A stretch of 64,000 bases of DNA, from contig NZ_SIZW01000041.1 of NCBI RefSeq assembly GCF_009866805.1, positions 682,001-746,000 of the forward strand. Direction: 5' to 3'. Position 1 is the first letter of the stretch; every line of letters starts with the position of its first letter. Under the pieces are notes generated by a model. The model ran no database searches and was not told the DNA's origin. It worked only from the letters and a program-made list of their open reading frames with translations. Below are positions 37,620-47,607 of this stretch, piece after piece. Origin of the DNA: Schauerella aestuarii (GTDB taxonomy: Bacteria > Pseudomonadota > Gammaproteobacteria > Burkholderiales > Burkholderiaceae_B). A program made the translations under genes and the position numbers.

Positions 37620-38794
37620 AGCGTGTGGCGGCGGTCGCGCGTTCCGAACGCCGTAAGTGGCGTATCGATACCGCGGCCGAGGGCGAGCACTTTGAAGAGT
37701 TCGCCCATTTCGGCTTCAGACACCAGCTTTTGCACCGGGCCCATCACGCGCGCGTAGGTGGCCACATCGTTGGGGTCGTAGGCGTGCAGCACCGCCGGCA
37801 GGCCGGCGTTCATCAGAAAGCGGCTCTGGCTGATATAGCCGAGCACATCCAGATCGTTATCGATCGCAGCCTGCGCCATCGCAGTGAAATCGACGTGCGC
37901 AGTGATGTCCTGCACGCCGGGATACCGCAGCACATCGGCATGCGCGTGATGGCGCAAGTGCGCCATCAACGTGCCGCCGGCGCGTTGGGGATGGTAGTAC
38001 TCGCTTTGCGGAAAACCATAATCGATCAGCAGCGCCGCACCGCGCGTGAGCCACCGGCCCATCGCCGCGATCCATTGCTCGCCGAGCACATTGATTTCCG
38101 ACACATAGCCCGGCATGGCGGGCAGCCGGCCGGCAAGGTGCGCCTGCAAGGCAGGTGACGCGGGCCGTGGCGACCACACGAAATGGCCGTCGCCATCGAC
38201 GGCCACGCCATGTTCTTGCAGCGCGCCCTGGGCATCGAAGCCGAACACCGTCACCGGCATGGCGTCGAGCACTTCGTTGGCCACCACGCAGCCGACGAAG
38301 CGATCCGGCAAACGATCCAGCCATTGCACGCGATCGCCAAAGCGCGCCAGCCGCGTCTGTTGCACCGCTTTCAGATCGGCCGACACTTCGATGATGCGGT
38401 AATCCGCTGCCACACCCAGCGCGTCGAGCGCGTCCAGCATGTCGGCCGCCAGCGCACCGGTGCCGGCACCGAACTCGAGTACGGTTCGGCCCGCGCACGC
38501 TTGCAGCACTTCGGCCACGCAGCGTGCCCAGGTCTGAGCGAATACCGGCGTGAGTTGGGGCGCAGTAACGAAATCGCCCGCGAGGGACGCGGGCGAATCG
38601 GTATCGGCCAATTTGATGTTGCCTGCCGCGTAGTACCCCAGGCCGGAGGTATACAGGGCATCGGCCATCCACTGCTCGAAAGAGACCCAGCCGCCTTGCG
38701 CGGCAATGATGCCGCGTAAGGCGTCGGCCGTGCGCGCGCTGTGCGCGCGTGCGGCCGGATCAAGCTCGGGAAGGGTATTGGCCTGCTTTCTCAA
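37616..38794 (-). CDS. COG1565/MidA-like SAM-dependent methyltransferase
   Basis: 392 residues. EWMADALY-type start [20 protein letters not shown], the SAM loop [16 protein letters not shown], and [12 protein letters not shown] are the conserved blocks of the COG1565 family, whose mitochondrial member MidA/NDUFAF7 methylates an arginine of complex I. Whether the bacterial enzyme does the same is not established. The stop overlaps that of cca in a tail-to-tail arrangement, and the start overlaps the 3' end of the rhlE gene by four bases, so it is downstream in the helicase operon. Confidence 0.88.
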   Translation of the reverse strand: MRKQANTLPELDPAARAHSARTADALRGIIAAQGGWVSFEQWMADALYTSGLGYYAAGNIKLADTDSPASLAGDFVTAPQLTPVFAQTWARCVAEVLQACAGRTVLEFGAGTGALAADMLDALDALGVAADYRIIEVSADLKAVQQTRLARFGDRVQWLDRLPDRFVGCVVANEVLDAMPVTVFGFDAQGALQEHGVAVDGDGHFVWSPRPASPALQAHLAGRLPAMPGYVSEINVLGEQWIAAMGRWLTRGAALLIDYGFPQSEYYHPQRAGGTLMAHLRHHAHADVLRYPGVQDITAHVDFTAMAQAAIDNDLDVLGYISQSRFLMNAGLPAVLHAYDPNDVATYARVMGPVQKLVSEAEMGELFKVLALGRGIDTPLTAFGTRDRRHTL

Positions 38795-40365
38795 TCGCGG
38801 CGTTCGGCGTGAGCCGGCTTGCCGAAGCGTTTGGCCGGAGCGCCTTCACGCTTGCCGAATGCGGGCTTCGGGCCACGGGGGGCGCCGGCCGGTGCTGCAC
38901 CGTGGGGACGGGCAGGACGGTCGCCGTCGCCGCGGAAACCAAAGCTCGGACGGGGGGCGTCGGCACGGAAGCCTTCGCTGCGCTCGGCGCGGAAGCCTTC
39001 GCTACGTTCCGGACGCGAACCGCCTTCGGGACGATCGCCACGGTATCCGCCGCCAGCGCCTTCAGGGCGGGCGTTGAACGACGGGCGCGCTGCGGGCTTG
39101 CCACGGCCTTCGTAGCCGCCGCCGTTACCGCCGAATGCCGGACGACCACCGCCGAAGCCGCCACGGCTCGGGCCGCTGCGCTTGTTGAAGGGCTTGCCGC
39201 CCGGACGATCGCTCGACGGACGGGCAGAACGCTTCGGCTCCAGGCCGGGAATCGTTTGCGCGTCGATCGTTTGACCGGTGAAGCTTTCGATGCGGCGAAT
39301 CTTGTGACGTTCCGAGTGCGTGGCCAGCGTGAAAGCCAGGCCGCTGCGACCGGCGCGGCCGGTACGACCGATACGGTGCACGTAGTCTTCGGCTTGCATC
39401 GGCAGGTCGAAGTTCACGGCGTGGCTGATGCCTTGCACATCGATACCGCGAGCGGCAACGTCGGTGGCAACCAGGATCTTCAACGCACCGCGCTGCAGCA
39501 TCGTCAACGTACGGGTACGTTGGCGCTGGTTCATGTCACCGTGCAATGCGGCAGCCGAAAAACCTTGTTCCGACAGGCGATCGGCCAGATCGTCAGCGCC
39601 GCGCTTGGTCGACGTGAAAACGATGGCTTGATCGAGTGCGGCATCGCGCAGCACGTGGTCGAGCAACTGCAGCTTGTGGCTGAGGTCGTCTGCGTAGTAC
39701 AGGCTTTGCGTGATGTTGCTGTGCTTTTCTTTCTGGCCGGCCAGTTCGAGACGCTCGGGATTGTTCATCAGCGTGGCGCCCAGCTTGGCGATGTTGCCAT
39801 CGAGCGTGGCCGAGAACAGCAGCGTCTGACGTTCCTTCGGCAGGCGGCCGACGATCGTTTCGATATCTTCGATGAAACCCATGTCGAGCATGCGGTCGGC
39901 TTCGTCGAGCACCAACGTATGCACGGTCGACAGCTTGACGCGGCCGGCTTGCAGGTGGTCGAGCAGACGGCCCGGGGTGGCGACCAGCACGTCGATGCGA
40001 CGCGACAGGGCTTTCAATTGGGCGCCGTAAGGCATGCCGCCGACGATGGTGGCGGTGCGCAGATCGGACAGGTTCTTGCCGTAGGCGATCGTGGCGTCGG
40101 TGACCTGCATCGCGAGTTCACGCGTCGGGGTCAACACCAGCACTTGCACGCCAACGCCGCGGTCGGCGTTCTGGGCAATACGGTTCAGGGCGGGCAGCAT
40201 GAAGGCTGCGGTCTTGCCGCTGCCGGTTTGCGCCGAAACCATCAAATCGCTGCCGGCGAGCGCTTTCGGGATCGCGGCAACTTGAACGGAAGTGGGGGTC
40301 GTGAAGCCAGCATCAGCCAGCGCGGACAACAGTTTGGGCGACAAGCCCAGGTCTTGAAAAGACAT
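38791..40365 (-). CDS. rhlE: DEAD-box RNA helicase, RhlE-type
   Basis: 524 residues. The N-terminal Q motif MSFQDLGLSPKLL is followed by Walker A AQTGSGKTAAF, the DEAD box LVLDEADRMLDMGF, the SAT motif and HRIGRTGRAG. The last 130 residues are an Arg/Gly/Phe-rich disordered tail (repeats of GGFGGGRPAFGG and GYRGDRPEGG), typical of RNA-binding helicase tails. The start at 40365 has GAAGGAAAG upstream; ten more residues in the longer frame are less likely. It probably unwinds structured RNA in ribosome assembly or RNA turnover. It is first in an operon with the methyltransferase gene, with 274 bases of gap above it. Confidence 0.93.
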   Translation of the reverse strand: MSFQDLGLSPKLLSALADAGFTTPTSVQVAAIPKALAGSDLMVSAQTGSGKTAAFMLPALNRIAQNADRGVGVQVLVLTPTRELAMQVTDATIAYGKNLSDLRTATIVGGMPYGAQLKALSRRIDVLVATPGRLLDHLQAGRVKLSTVHTLVLDEADRMLDMGFIEDIETIVGRLPKERQTLLFSATLDGNIAKLGATLMNNPERLELAGQKEKHSNITQSLYYADDLSHKLQLLDHVLRDAALDQAIVFTSTKRGADDLADRLSEQGFSAAALHGDMNQRQRTRTLTMLQRGALKILVATDVAARGIDVQGISHAVNFDLPMQAEDYVHRIGRTGRAGRSGLAFTLATHSERHKIRRIESFTGQTIDAQTIPGLEPKRSARPSSDRPGGKPFNKRSGPSRGGFGGGRPAFGGNGGGYEGRGKPAARPSFNARPEGAGGGYRGDRPEGGSRPERSEGFRAERSEGFRADAPRPSFGFRGDGDRPARPHGAAPAGAPRGPKPAFGKREGAPAKRFGKPAHAERRD

Positions 40366-40586
40366 GACTTTCCTTCGGCCGCGAAAAGCGACCATGCCGC
40401 CGCTAGGCTTCTAGCCGAGACGGGCGACGGTTGACGGAGCATCGTGCCGACCGAATCAACCGTGCGCGTCATGCATTCCACAAGGGGAGTGCGGTGCGAA
40501 AGGAAAGGAGGTCAGGAATCGATGACGCTCGGCATCTGAACGGGCATGTGTTGGTCACATGAAATTGCCCGATAAAACTGCGTGTT

Positions 40587-40606
40587 GGCCTCTGCTTACA
40601 GAGGCC
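40587..40606 (-). terminator. Hairpin downstream of ung, possible terminator
   Basis: GGCCTCTG and CAGAGGCC arms (8 pairs) with a CTTA loop lie 34 bases after the ung stop on the minus strand. The U-run after it is weak, so termination is only likely, not certain. The rest of the 40366-40639 gap, which is the probable leader of rhlE, shows no gene. Confidence 0.45.
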
Positions 40607-40639
40607 TATGCCGAGTCGTTGGTTTGTGCAGTGCGAGAA

Positions 40640-41416
40640 TCATAACCCAAAAGTGCCTTGTCTGGCTACACCGGTGTGCGGTGAGGCCCAGTCGACCGCG
40701 GGGCGACCGTGGTTTTCCAACCACGCATTTGCCTGTGCGAAGTGCCCGCAGCCCAGAAACGGCACGGGCGGCCGCATGGCGGAAAGCGGCGAAGGATGAT
40801 TGGCGCACAGCACCAATCGGTCGTCGCGCGGCGCGAGCAAGGCGCGTTTGGCTTGGGCGTGGGCGCCCCACAGCATGAACACGCGTGCACCGGGTTGGCG
40901 CGCGACGTCGGCGATCAGCGCGTCGGTGACGACTTCCCAACCGCGTTTGGCGTGCGATGCGGGCTGTCCGTCTTCCACGGTAAGCGACGTATTCAATAGC
41001 AGCACGCCTTGCGCGGTCCAGGACGACAGGTCGTTGGCGGGCGACGTGGGCGCGTCCGGATATTCGCGCGCCAATTCCTTGAAGATATTGCGCAGGCTCG
41101 GCGGCCGGCGGCAATCGTCGGGCACGGAGAAGGCCAGGCCCTGGGCCTGACCGGGGCCATGATACGGATCCTGACCCAGGATCACGACGCGCACATCTTG
41201 CGGCGCGATCGTGGTCAAGGCGCGATAGGGGGCGGCGGGATAGACGGTCGCGCCGCTCGCGACGCGGGCGTCCACATAGTCGGCAATTTGCGTCAGCGCG
41301 TTCTTCACGGAGGGCGCGCTCAAGGCCTCGCGCCAGGCGATGGGCAGCGCGTCGGTGAGCGAATGAAGGGAGGTCTGCAGTCGGTTGTCGGTCGTCATGG
41401 GTATGCCGGTATTCAT
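40640..41416 (-). CDS. ung: Uracil-DNA glycosylase, family 1
   Basis: About 258 residues from 41416; an alternative start at 41398 gives 252. The water-activating motif VVILGQDPYHGPGQAQG and the C-terminal HPSPLSAMRP identify family 1 Ung, which removes uracil from DNA to begin base-excision repair. Other blocks are LLLNTSLTVEDGQPASH and VFMLWGAHAQAKR. Neither start has a clear ribosome site. The gene lies divergent from the HisKA_2 kinase gene at 41628. The longer open frame from 41512 adds residues with no family match. Confidence 0.92.
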   Translation of the reverse strand: MNTGIPMTTDNRLQTSLHSLTDALPIAWREALSAPSVKNALTQIADYVDARVASGATVYPAAPYRALTTIAPQDVRVVILGQDPYHGPGQAQGLAFSVPDDCRRPPSLRNIFKELAREYPDAPTSPANDLSSWTAQGVLLLNTSLTVEDGQPASHAKRGWEVVTDALIADVARQPGARVFMLWGAHAQAKRALLAPRDDRLVLCANHPSPLSAMRPPVPFLGCGHFAQANAWLENHGRPAVDWASPHTGVARQGTFGL

Positions 41417-41627
41417 CGGCGCAAATTGTGCCACTACTCGATGTTGGATGGCGGCCTTGCATTGCCCCTGCGCACGTCTCTGCAAGCGCGTCGTCAGCAA
41501 GACGTGGCTCACTTGCAGCGTTGCCGTTCATACGCCCAGTTCCCGCCGGATCGGGCCAAATGTAGGCTAACATCGCGCCGATCGATGCGTCCTTTTCTGG
41601 CTCATCGAGGCGATCCGAGGAATGTTG

Positions 41628-43181
41628 ATGAGCGAGCCGACCGTAGACGAGCTGGTGACGAGCGCAGTGCAAGTATCGAGTGTGCGCTTGCGGCGTCAGC
41701 ACGAGCTGGCCGTCGAATTCGCGATCGCTGCGCATCAGATGCGCGATATTGCGCAGGCGCTCAAGCAGGCCTGCGAGGTGGTTGCTCAAGGCGTGCATGC
41801 GCAGTACGTCAAAGTGCTGCAGTATCAACCCGCTGACGAGCGGTTGTTGTTGATCAATGGCGTGGGCTGGGCGCCTGAGGAAATCGGGACGGCCACGCTG
41901 AGCGCCGACGATGCCAGTCCTGCGGGCCATGCCTATATCAGCGGTCGTCCCGTCATCTCCAATCACCTGGGTGATGAGCACCGCTTCCGCACGCCCGATC
42001 TGCTGCTGCGTCACGGCATCAAGCGCGCGATCAATGTGCCGATTCGAGGCGTGCCGGAATCGTTTGGCGTGCTCGAAGCGGATAGCTCGAACGGCGAAGA
42101 CTTCATCGAAGCCGACATCGTTTTCATGGAGTCGATCGCCAACGTCATCTCGATGACGATTCAGCGTGTGGGCGCCGAGCGCTACGAGCGCCGCAATGAG
42201 TTGTTGTCGGAGAGCGTGCTCAACGCAAGTACCGACTGCATCAAGGTGCTGACGCCCGACGGCCACGTCGAATTCATGAATGCCAATGGCATGCAGCAGA
42301 TGGGAATCGAAGACTTCGCCGAAGTGCAGGGCAAGTCGTGGCGCGACGTCTGGCCCATCGACGATCCGTCCAAGGTCGAACATGCCATCCGCCGGGCGCT
42401 GAACGGCGAGTCGGAACGCTTCGAAGCGTACAGCCCCACCCGCCGTGGCGAGGCCCGGTGGTGGGACGTGTCCGTGGCGCCCATCAAGGGCGATGCGGGC
42501 GATATCGAACGTATCGTGGCCGTGTCGCGCGACATCACCGAGCGTCATACCAATGAGCAGATCCTGGCCGATTTGATTTCGGTGCAGGAAACCAAGCTCG
42601 ACACCTCCGAATTGATGATGAAGGAAGTGCATCATCGCGTGAGCAACAGCCTGCAGCTCGTGCAAACGTTGCTGGCACTGCAAGGCAACCTGGCCGGCGA
42701 TAAAACGGTGGCCAGTCACCTGCAGGTGGCGGCCACGCGTGTGCTCACGGTGGCGTCGGTGCATCAGCGCTTGTACGAAGGCAATCAGGAAGCCACCAAT
42801 GCCAGCGCCTATCTGAGCGGGCTGGTCACGGACCTGCGCGCACTGGCATCGGACCGGTCGATTGCCTTCAAGGCGCCGTCCGAGGTCACCGTACCGGCCG
42901 AGAAGCTTGCGCCGCTCGGATTGGTCACGGCCGAACTCGTCACCAATGCGATCAAGTATGGCAAAGGCGATATCGCCGTCACGCTTGCTGCCGCAGGCAG
43001 GGACGTCAAAGTCACGGTGGAGGACGAAGGCCCGGGCTTCCCCGACGCCTTTCCCACACCGCAAGGTACCGGGCTTGGCATGCGCCTCATCAAGGCGTAT
43101 GCAGGCCGCGGCCCCAACGCGATCATGGTCGATCGCAATGCACCGTTCAGTCGTATTGTGGTGACCTTCAAGGTCGCCTGA
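41628..43181 (+). CDS. GAF/PAS HisKA_2-type sensor histidine kinase
   Basis: 517 residues. An N-terminal GAF domain at about 30-190 (HMRDIAQAL-like start, then INVPIRGVPESFGVLEADS) precedes a PAS domain at 200-320 (LNASTDCIKVLTPDGHVEFM). The kinase core carries the HisKA_2 H-box LMMKEVHHRVSNSLQLVQTL and a HATPase domain with LVTNAIKYG and GTGLGMRLIKAY. This is the PdtaS/HWE-like group, which often signals through a separate receiver; none is present next to it. No membrane segment is seen, so it senses inside the cell. The start at 41628 has CCGAGG seven bases upstream; ATG at 41622 is possible. Confidence 0.9.
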   Translation: MSEPTVDELVTSAVQVSSVRLRRQHELAVEFAIAAHQMRDIAQALKQACEVVAQGVHAQYVKVLQYQPADERLLLINGVGWAPEEIGTATLSADDASPAGHAYISGRPVISNHLGDEHRFRTPDLLLRHGIKRAINVPIRGVPESFGVLEADSSNGEDFIEADIVFMESIANVISMTIQRVGAERYERRNELLSESVLNASTDCIKVLTPDGHVEFMNANGMQQMGIEDFAEVQGKSWRDVWPIDDPSKVEHAIRRALNGESERFEAYSPTRRGEARWWDVSVAPIKGDAGDIERIVAVSRDITERHTNEQILADLISVQETKLDTSELMMKEVHHRVSNSLQLVQTLLALQGNLAGDKTVASHLQVAATRVLTVASVHQRLYEGNQEATNASAYLSGLVTDLRALASDRSIAFKAPSEVTVPAEKLAPLGLVTAELVTNAIKYGKGDIAVTLAAAGRDVKVTVEDEGPGFPDAFPTPQGTGLGMRLIKAYAGRGPNAIMVDRNAPFSRIVVTFKVA

Positions 43182-43208
43182 TCGCTTTGCCGTGTGGCCG
43201 TCCGGCAG

Positions 43209-43688
43209 CTAGCGGAGTTCGTCCAGCGCGGTGGCCAGCGCCATCCGATAGTCCGGCATCGAGGCTTCCAGACGGGCCAGACGTGCGGCGCCTTGCGGGG
43301 CGTCGGCCGTGGGCGGACGGCGCCGAGGCGACCAAAACGCATCCGGAAACTGCGGATCGTCGCGCCAGCGCGGGATCACATGCCAATGCAGATGCGGCAC
43401 ATAGTTGCCAAAGGTTGCCAGATTGATTTTGTCCGGCCGCAGCACGTCGCGCTGCGCCTGCTCGACCAGCCAGACCGCGTGCATGATGAGGTCGCGCTCT
43501 TCGCGCGACAGGTCGGTCATCTCGGCCACATGCGCATGCCAGATCACGCGCGTGAAGCCGGGATACTCAGGCTCGCCTGCATCGATCACGCGTAGCCGGG
43601 GACCGGTCCACAGTACCCGGCCGCCGTCGTCGCGGCACAGCGCGCATTCGGGATCGGCGCGGCCAGCGTGTTCAGAGTGTGCGTTCAT
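43209..43688 (-). CDS. HIT-family protein
   Basis: 159 residues. The catalytic histidine triad is in HLHWHVIPR, the HIT motif of nucleotide hydrolases and transferases; upstream is GPRLRVIDAGEPEYPGF and the substrate-pocket NLATFGNYVPH. Proteins of this group cleave Ap4A-like or adenylylated molecules (family knowledge); the exact substrate is unknown. It overlaps the end of the polyphosphate kinase gene by 17 bases, so it is the last gene of the minus-strand run that begins with rpe or the trp promoter. Its end converges with the sensor kinase gene without a visible terminator. Confidence 0.88.
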   Translation of the reverse strand: MNAHSEHAGRADPECALCRDDGGRVLWTGPRLRVIDAGEPEYPGFTRVIWHAHVAEMTDLSREERDLIMHAVWLVEQAQRDVLRPDKINLATFGNYVPHLHWHVIPRWRDDPQFPDAFWSPRRRPPTADAPQGAARLARLEASMPDYRMALATALDELR

Positions 43689-45186
43689 GGTCGCCGGGCT
43701 TGTCGTGTTCGAGGGCCAGCACCACCTCACGCAATACGTCCAGCCGTGCCTGCCGTTTGTCGTCTGCCTGGATGACATGCCACGGCGCTTCGCGCGTGTC
43801 GGTACGCGCCAGCATGTCGCGCGTGGCCTTTGCATACGCGTCCCACTGTTTGCGGTTGCGCCAGTCCTCGTCGGTGATTTTGAAATGCTTGAACGGCGAC
43901 TGCTCGCGTTCCTTGAAGCGCTGCAACTGCACATCCGCCGACACCGCCAGCCAGAATTTGACGACGATCGCGCCGGCGGCGTTCAGCTCCGCTTCGAACT
44001 CATTGATCTCGCGATAGGCGCGGCGCCACGCCTGTTCAGGTGCAAATCCTTCCACCCGTTCCACCAGGACACGACCGTACCAGGATCGATCGAAAATCGC
44101 GATGCGCCCCAGTGCGGGCACGCGGCGCCAGAATCGCCACAGGTAGGGCCGGGCAAGTTCTTCGGTGCTGGGTGCTGCGATCTGCGCGATGTCGTACTGG
44201 CGGGCGTCCAAGGCGAGCGTGATACGCCGGATGGCGCCGCCTTTGCCGGCGGCGTCCTGACCTTCGAACACAAGCACCAGCGAGCGCTCGGCAAACTTGC
44301 GTTTGCGTACGGCACGCGCAAGGCGCGCCTGCCAGCGCGTGAGCTCTGCCGTGTAATCCTCTTTTTCCACGCTCTCGACGCCAGGTTCGGTGGCCAGGGC
44401 AGCGCCTGCGTGTGCGGCGCGTTGCTCGAGCATTTTCAATTCGGCTGCGCGCGTCCAGCGCGGTTGCTGGCGCGGCTTCGGTCCGGGATGACGGAGCGCC
44501 GCCAGAATGGTCTCGGCAGTGCGCAGCGTGCGCAGCTTCTCATCCGCGCTGGGAATCACGATCCACGGGGCGTACGACAACTGCGTGCGATCGATCATCG
44601 CCATGCCGGCGTTGCGCAGGCGATCGAAGTGCTTGGCGACCTTGCGATCGGCCGGTGCCACTTGCCACGCGGTATCTTTATCCGACAGCAGATGCGCGGT
44701 GCGTGCGGCCTGGGCCTCACGCGACAGGTGATACCAGAGCTTGACGATCTGCACGCCTTCGCGGCTCAGCATGGCTTCGAAGGCTGCGATTTCATCGGCA
44801 AGCGTTTCGATGCGGACCAGATTCGGCTTCTTGCGATAAGCCTCCCGCGCCAACTCGGCATACCAGGACCCGAACACAATACCGGTTCGCCCTTTTGCAG
44901 GCAGCGCGTTCCAGTAGCGCCACATCGGCGGCCGACTGGCCTCGGCAGGTGAGGGGGCACCGAACGCGAGCGTCTGGATATGCCGCGGATCCATCCATTC
45001 GTTGATCTGGTTGATCGTGGCGCCTTTGCCGGCCCCATCGATCCCGCTCACCACCACGAGCAAGGCGCGATCGGCTTTCTCCAGAAATGCGTATTGCGCC
45101 TGCAGCAAGGCGGTGCGCAGCTTTTCTTCCGCCTTTTTGGCGGTCGCTTTCTCAACGATCGGATCGGATTCGGCTTCTTCGAACAT
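43672..45186 (-). CDS. pap: Polyphosphate:AMP phosphotransferase (two-domain PPK2)
   Basis: 504 residues made of two PPK2 domains. The first has Walker A SGIDGAGKGATINQ (about residue 47) and the second EGQDAAGKGGAIRR (about 300); the second is followed by IAIFDRSWYGRVLVERV, the PPK2 lid region. The doubled form is the class II PPK2, which makes ADP from AMP using polyphosphate. In the first domain the matching Asp/Arg-rich lid reads GIVFGSWYAELA, lacking the usual catalytic FDRSW, so that half is probably non-catalytic, as known for this enzyme class. It sits five bases after trpC, probably co-transcribed with the trp genes. Confidence 0.92.
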   Translation of the reverse strand: MFEEAESDPIVEKATAKKAEEKLRTALLQAQYAFLEKADRALLVVVSGIDGAGKGATINQINEWMDPRHIQTLAFGAPSPAEASRPPMWRYWNALPAKGRTGIVFGSWYAELAREAYRKKPNLVRIETLADEIAAFEAMLSREGVQIVKLWYHLSREAQAARTAHLLSDKDTAWQVAPADRKVAKHFDRLRNAGMAMIDRTQLSYAPWIVIPSADEKLRTLRTAETILAALRHPGPKPRQQPRWTRAAELKMLEQRAAHAGAALATEPGVESVEKEDYTAELTRWQARLARAVRKRKFAERSLVLVFEGQDAAGKGGAIRRITLALDARQYDIAQIAAPSTEELARPYLWRFWRRVPALGRIAIFDRSWYGRVLVERVEGFAPEQAWRRAYREINEFEAELNAAGAIVVKFWLAVSADVQLQRFKEREQSPFKHFKITDEDWRNRKQWDAYAKATRDMLARTDTREAPWHVIQADDKRQARLDVLREVVLALEHDKPGDHERTL

Positions 45187-45191
45187 GGCGG

Positions 45192-45980
45192 TCAGGCCAC
45201 CAGGCGCGCGAGTTCGGCGCCCGGCTCTTTGGCGCGCATGAAGGCTTCGCCCACCAGAAACGCGTGGACGTCATTGCCGCGCATCAGGCGCACATCGTCG
45301 GGTGTGAGAATGCCACTCTCGGTAATCACGCGCTTGCCTTCCGGGATGCGGGGCAGCAGGTCGAGGGTGTTCTGCAAGCTGGTTTCGAACGTGCGCAGAT
45401 TGCGGTTGTTGATGCCCAACAGCGGCGTTTGCATGGTGAGGGCGATGTCGAGTTCGGCTGCGTCGTGCACTTCGATCAACACATCCATGCCAAGATCCAT
45501 CGCGCAGGCTTCGAACTCCAGCAATTGCGTCGGCGACAGGGCGGCTGCGATCAGCAGCACGCAGTCGGCGCCCAGCGCACGGGCATGCACGATCTGGTAG
45601 GGATCGATAATGAAATCCTTGCGCAGCACCGGGAGGGTGCACGCCGCACGCGCCTGGCGGAGATGGTCGTAAGCCCCCTGGAAGAACTGCACATCGGTGA
45701 GCACCGAAAGGCAGGCGGCGCCATGTACGGCGTAGGACGACGCGATCTCGGCGGGACTGAAATGCTCGCGCAGCACGCCGCGGGAGGGCGATGCTTTCTT
45801 GATCTCGGCGATGACGGCTGCACGCCCTGCATCGATCTTGTCTTCGATGGCTTGGGCAAAGCCGCGAACGTCCTGCCGCGCCTTGGCTTCGCGCAGGAGT
45901 TCCGACTCGCTGCGCAACTGGCGCGCGGTCGCGACTTCCTCGGCTTTGACGGAGAGGATTTTCGCTAGGATGTCATTCAT
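45192..45980 (-). CDS. trpC: Indole-3-glycerol-phosphate synthase
   Basis: 262 residues. [13 protein letters not shown] carries the catalytic Lys region, and [26 protein letters not shown] and VITESGI are family blocks of TrpC (EC 4.1.1.48), which closes the indole ring from carboxyphenylaminodeoxyribulose phosphate. It is a stand-alone TrpC, not fused to TrpF. The start overlaps the trpD stop in ATGA (45977-45980). It is the last trp gene here; trpF, trpB and trpA are not in the window, as usual for this order. Confidence 0.95.
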   Translation of the reverse strand: MNDILAKILSVKAEEVATARQLRSESELLREAKARQDVRGFAQAIEDKIDAGRAAVIAEIKKASPSRGVLREHFSPAEIASSYAVHGAACLSVLTDVQFFQGAYDHLRQARAACTLPVLRKDFIIDPYQIVHARALGADCVLLIAAALSPTQLLEFEACAMDLGMDVLIEVHDAAELDIALTMQTPLLGINNRNLRTFETSLQNTLDLLPRIPEGKRVITESGILTPDDVRLMRGNDVHAFLVGEAFMRAKEPGAELARLVA

Positions 45981-47008
45981 GTGGTGAATTTCCGGGTGTA
46001 GGCGCAGAAGTCTTCAAGCTTCGCCCGCGCCGAGCCGTTAGCAATGGTTTCGAACGCAAGGGCCATGCCGGATTCTATCGAATCGACCTTGTTGCCGGCG
46101 TAAATGGCAAGCCCCGCATTGAAGGCGACGATATCGCGGGCGGGGCCCTCGACGTTATTGAGCGCTTCCAGCACGAGCTCGCGCGATTCTTCGCGATTGG
46201 ACACCTTGATGCCACGATTGGACATCATGGAAAGTCCGTAGTCTTCAGGATGAATCTCATATTCGCGCACCTCGCCGTCCTTCAGCTCGCCCACCAGGGT
46301 AGCCGCGCCCAGCGACGCTTCGTCCATCCCATCCTTGCCGTGCACGATCAGCACATGCCTGGAGCCCAGGCGCTGCAGTACGCGCATCTGGATGCCGACG
46401 AGATCCGGGTGAAACACGCCCATCAGTTGGTTGGCGGCGCCGGCAGGATTGGTGAGCGGCCCCAGGATGTTGAAAATCGTGCGAACGGCGAGTTCCTTGC
46501 GAATCGCGGCCACGTTTTTCATGGCGCCGTGGTGGGCGGGCGCAAACATGAAGCCGATATTGGTGGCTTCGATGCTCTCGGCCACTTGTTCGGGTGTCAG
46601 GATCAGGTTGGCGCCCAAGGCTTCGAGCACGTCGGCGCTCCCCGACGACGACGACGCGCTGCGGTTGCCGTGCTTGGCGATCCGCACACCGGCGGCAGCG
46701 GCCACAAACATCGCGGTGGTCGAGATATTGAACGTGTGGCTGGCGTCGCCGCCGGTGCCGCACATATCCAGCAGGTTGTTGGGATCGGGCGTGTCCACCT
46801 TGGTGGCAAATTCGCGCATCACCTGTGCGGCCGCCGCGATCTCACCGATGGTCTCTTTCTTCACGCGCAGACCCATCAGGAGGGCACTTGCGAGCTGCGG
46901 CGACATTTCGCCGCGCATCAGCATGCGCATCAGATGCAGCATCTCGTCATGAAAGATCTCGCGGTGTTCGATGCATCGCGTCAACGCTTCGTTAGGCGTA
47001 ATAGGCAT
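45977..47008 (-). CDS. trpD: Anthranilate phosphoribosyltransferase
   Basis: 343 residues. The PRPP-binding block [17 protein letters not shown], the [20 protein letters not shown] segment (given as [18 protein letters not shown]) and [16 protein letters not shown] are TrpD signatures (EC 2.4.2.18). It is separate from TrpG. It lies 19 bases after trpG, and its stop overlaps the trpC start. Length is typical and no key residue is missing. Confidence 0.95.
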   Translation of the reverse strand: MPITPNEALTRCIEHREIFHDEMLHLMRMLMRGEMSPQLASALLMGLRVKKETIGEIAAAAQVMREFATKVDTPDPNNLLDMCGTGGDASHTFNISTTAMFVAAAAGVRIAKHGNRSASSSSGSADVLEALGANLILTPEQVAESIEATNIGFMFAPAHHGAMKNVAAIRKELAVRTIFNILGPLTNPAGAANQLMGVFHPDLVGIQMRVLQRLGSRHVLIVHGKDGMDEASLGAATLVGELKDGEVREYEIHPEDYGLSMMSNRGIKVSNREESRELVLEALNNVEGPARDIVAFNAGLAIYAGNKVDSIESGMALAFETIANGSARAKLEDFCAYTRKFTT

Positions 47009-47027
47009 GGTTGGCTCCGCGCTGTTT

Positions 47028-47591
47028 TTAGAGGGTCAGAAAGTTGCGCAACAGCGCATGGCCGTGTTCGCTCAGTACCGACTCGGGATGGAACTGCACC
47101 CCATAGATCGGCAACTCGCGATGGCGCACGCCCATGATGTCGCCATCCTCGGCGGTCGCCGTAACTTCCAGGCAATCGGGCACGGTGGCCGGATCGATCG
47201 TGAGCGAGTTGTAGCGGATCACCGTATAGGGTGAGGGCAGGTTGCGGAAAATATCCGTGCCGGTGTGCGACAGACGGATCGTCTTGCCGTGCATGATGTT
47301 GGGCGACCGCACGATGTTGCCGCCGAATGCCGCGCCAATGGCCTGATGGCCCAGGCACACGCCCAGAATCGGAATGGCGCCCGCGAAGCGCTTGATCGTG
47401 TCGATCGAGATGCCGGCCTCGGTCGGCGAGCACGGCCCGGGCGACACGCAAATGCGATCGGGCTTGAGCGTGGCGATCTCGTCCAGCGTGATCTGGTCGT
47501 TGCGCGCCACGCGCACGTCTTCGCCCAGTTCGCCGAAATACTGCACGAGGTTGTAGGTAAACGAATCGTAGTTGTCGATCATCAACAGCAT
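47028..47591 (-). CDS. trpG: Anthranilate synthase glutamine amidotransferase component
   Basis: 187 residues. [19 protein letters not shown] at the start, the catalytic Cys in [10 protein letters not shown] and the His-Glu pair in [13 protein letters not shown] mark a class I glutamine amidotransferase, TrpG. It supplies ammonia to TrpE. In some bacteria the same protein serves folate synthesis as PabA. The start at 47591 is 16 bases after the trpE stop; a longer frame to 47738 lies inside trpE. Confidence 0.95.
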   Translation of the reverse strand: MLLMIDNYDSFTYNLVQYFGELGEDVRVARNDQITLDEIATLKPDRICVSPGPCSPTEAGISIDTIKRFAGAIPILGVCLGHQAIGAAFGGNIVRSPNIMHGKTIRLSHTGTDIFRNLPSPYTVIRYNSLTIDPATVPDCLEVTATAEDGDIMGVRHRELPIYGVQFHPESVLSEHGHALLRNFLTL

Positions 47592-47607
47592 GGCAGTTCT
47601 CCGGGAT

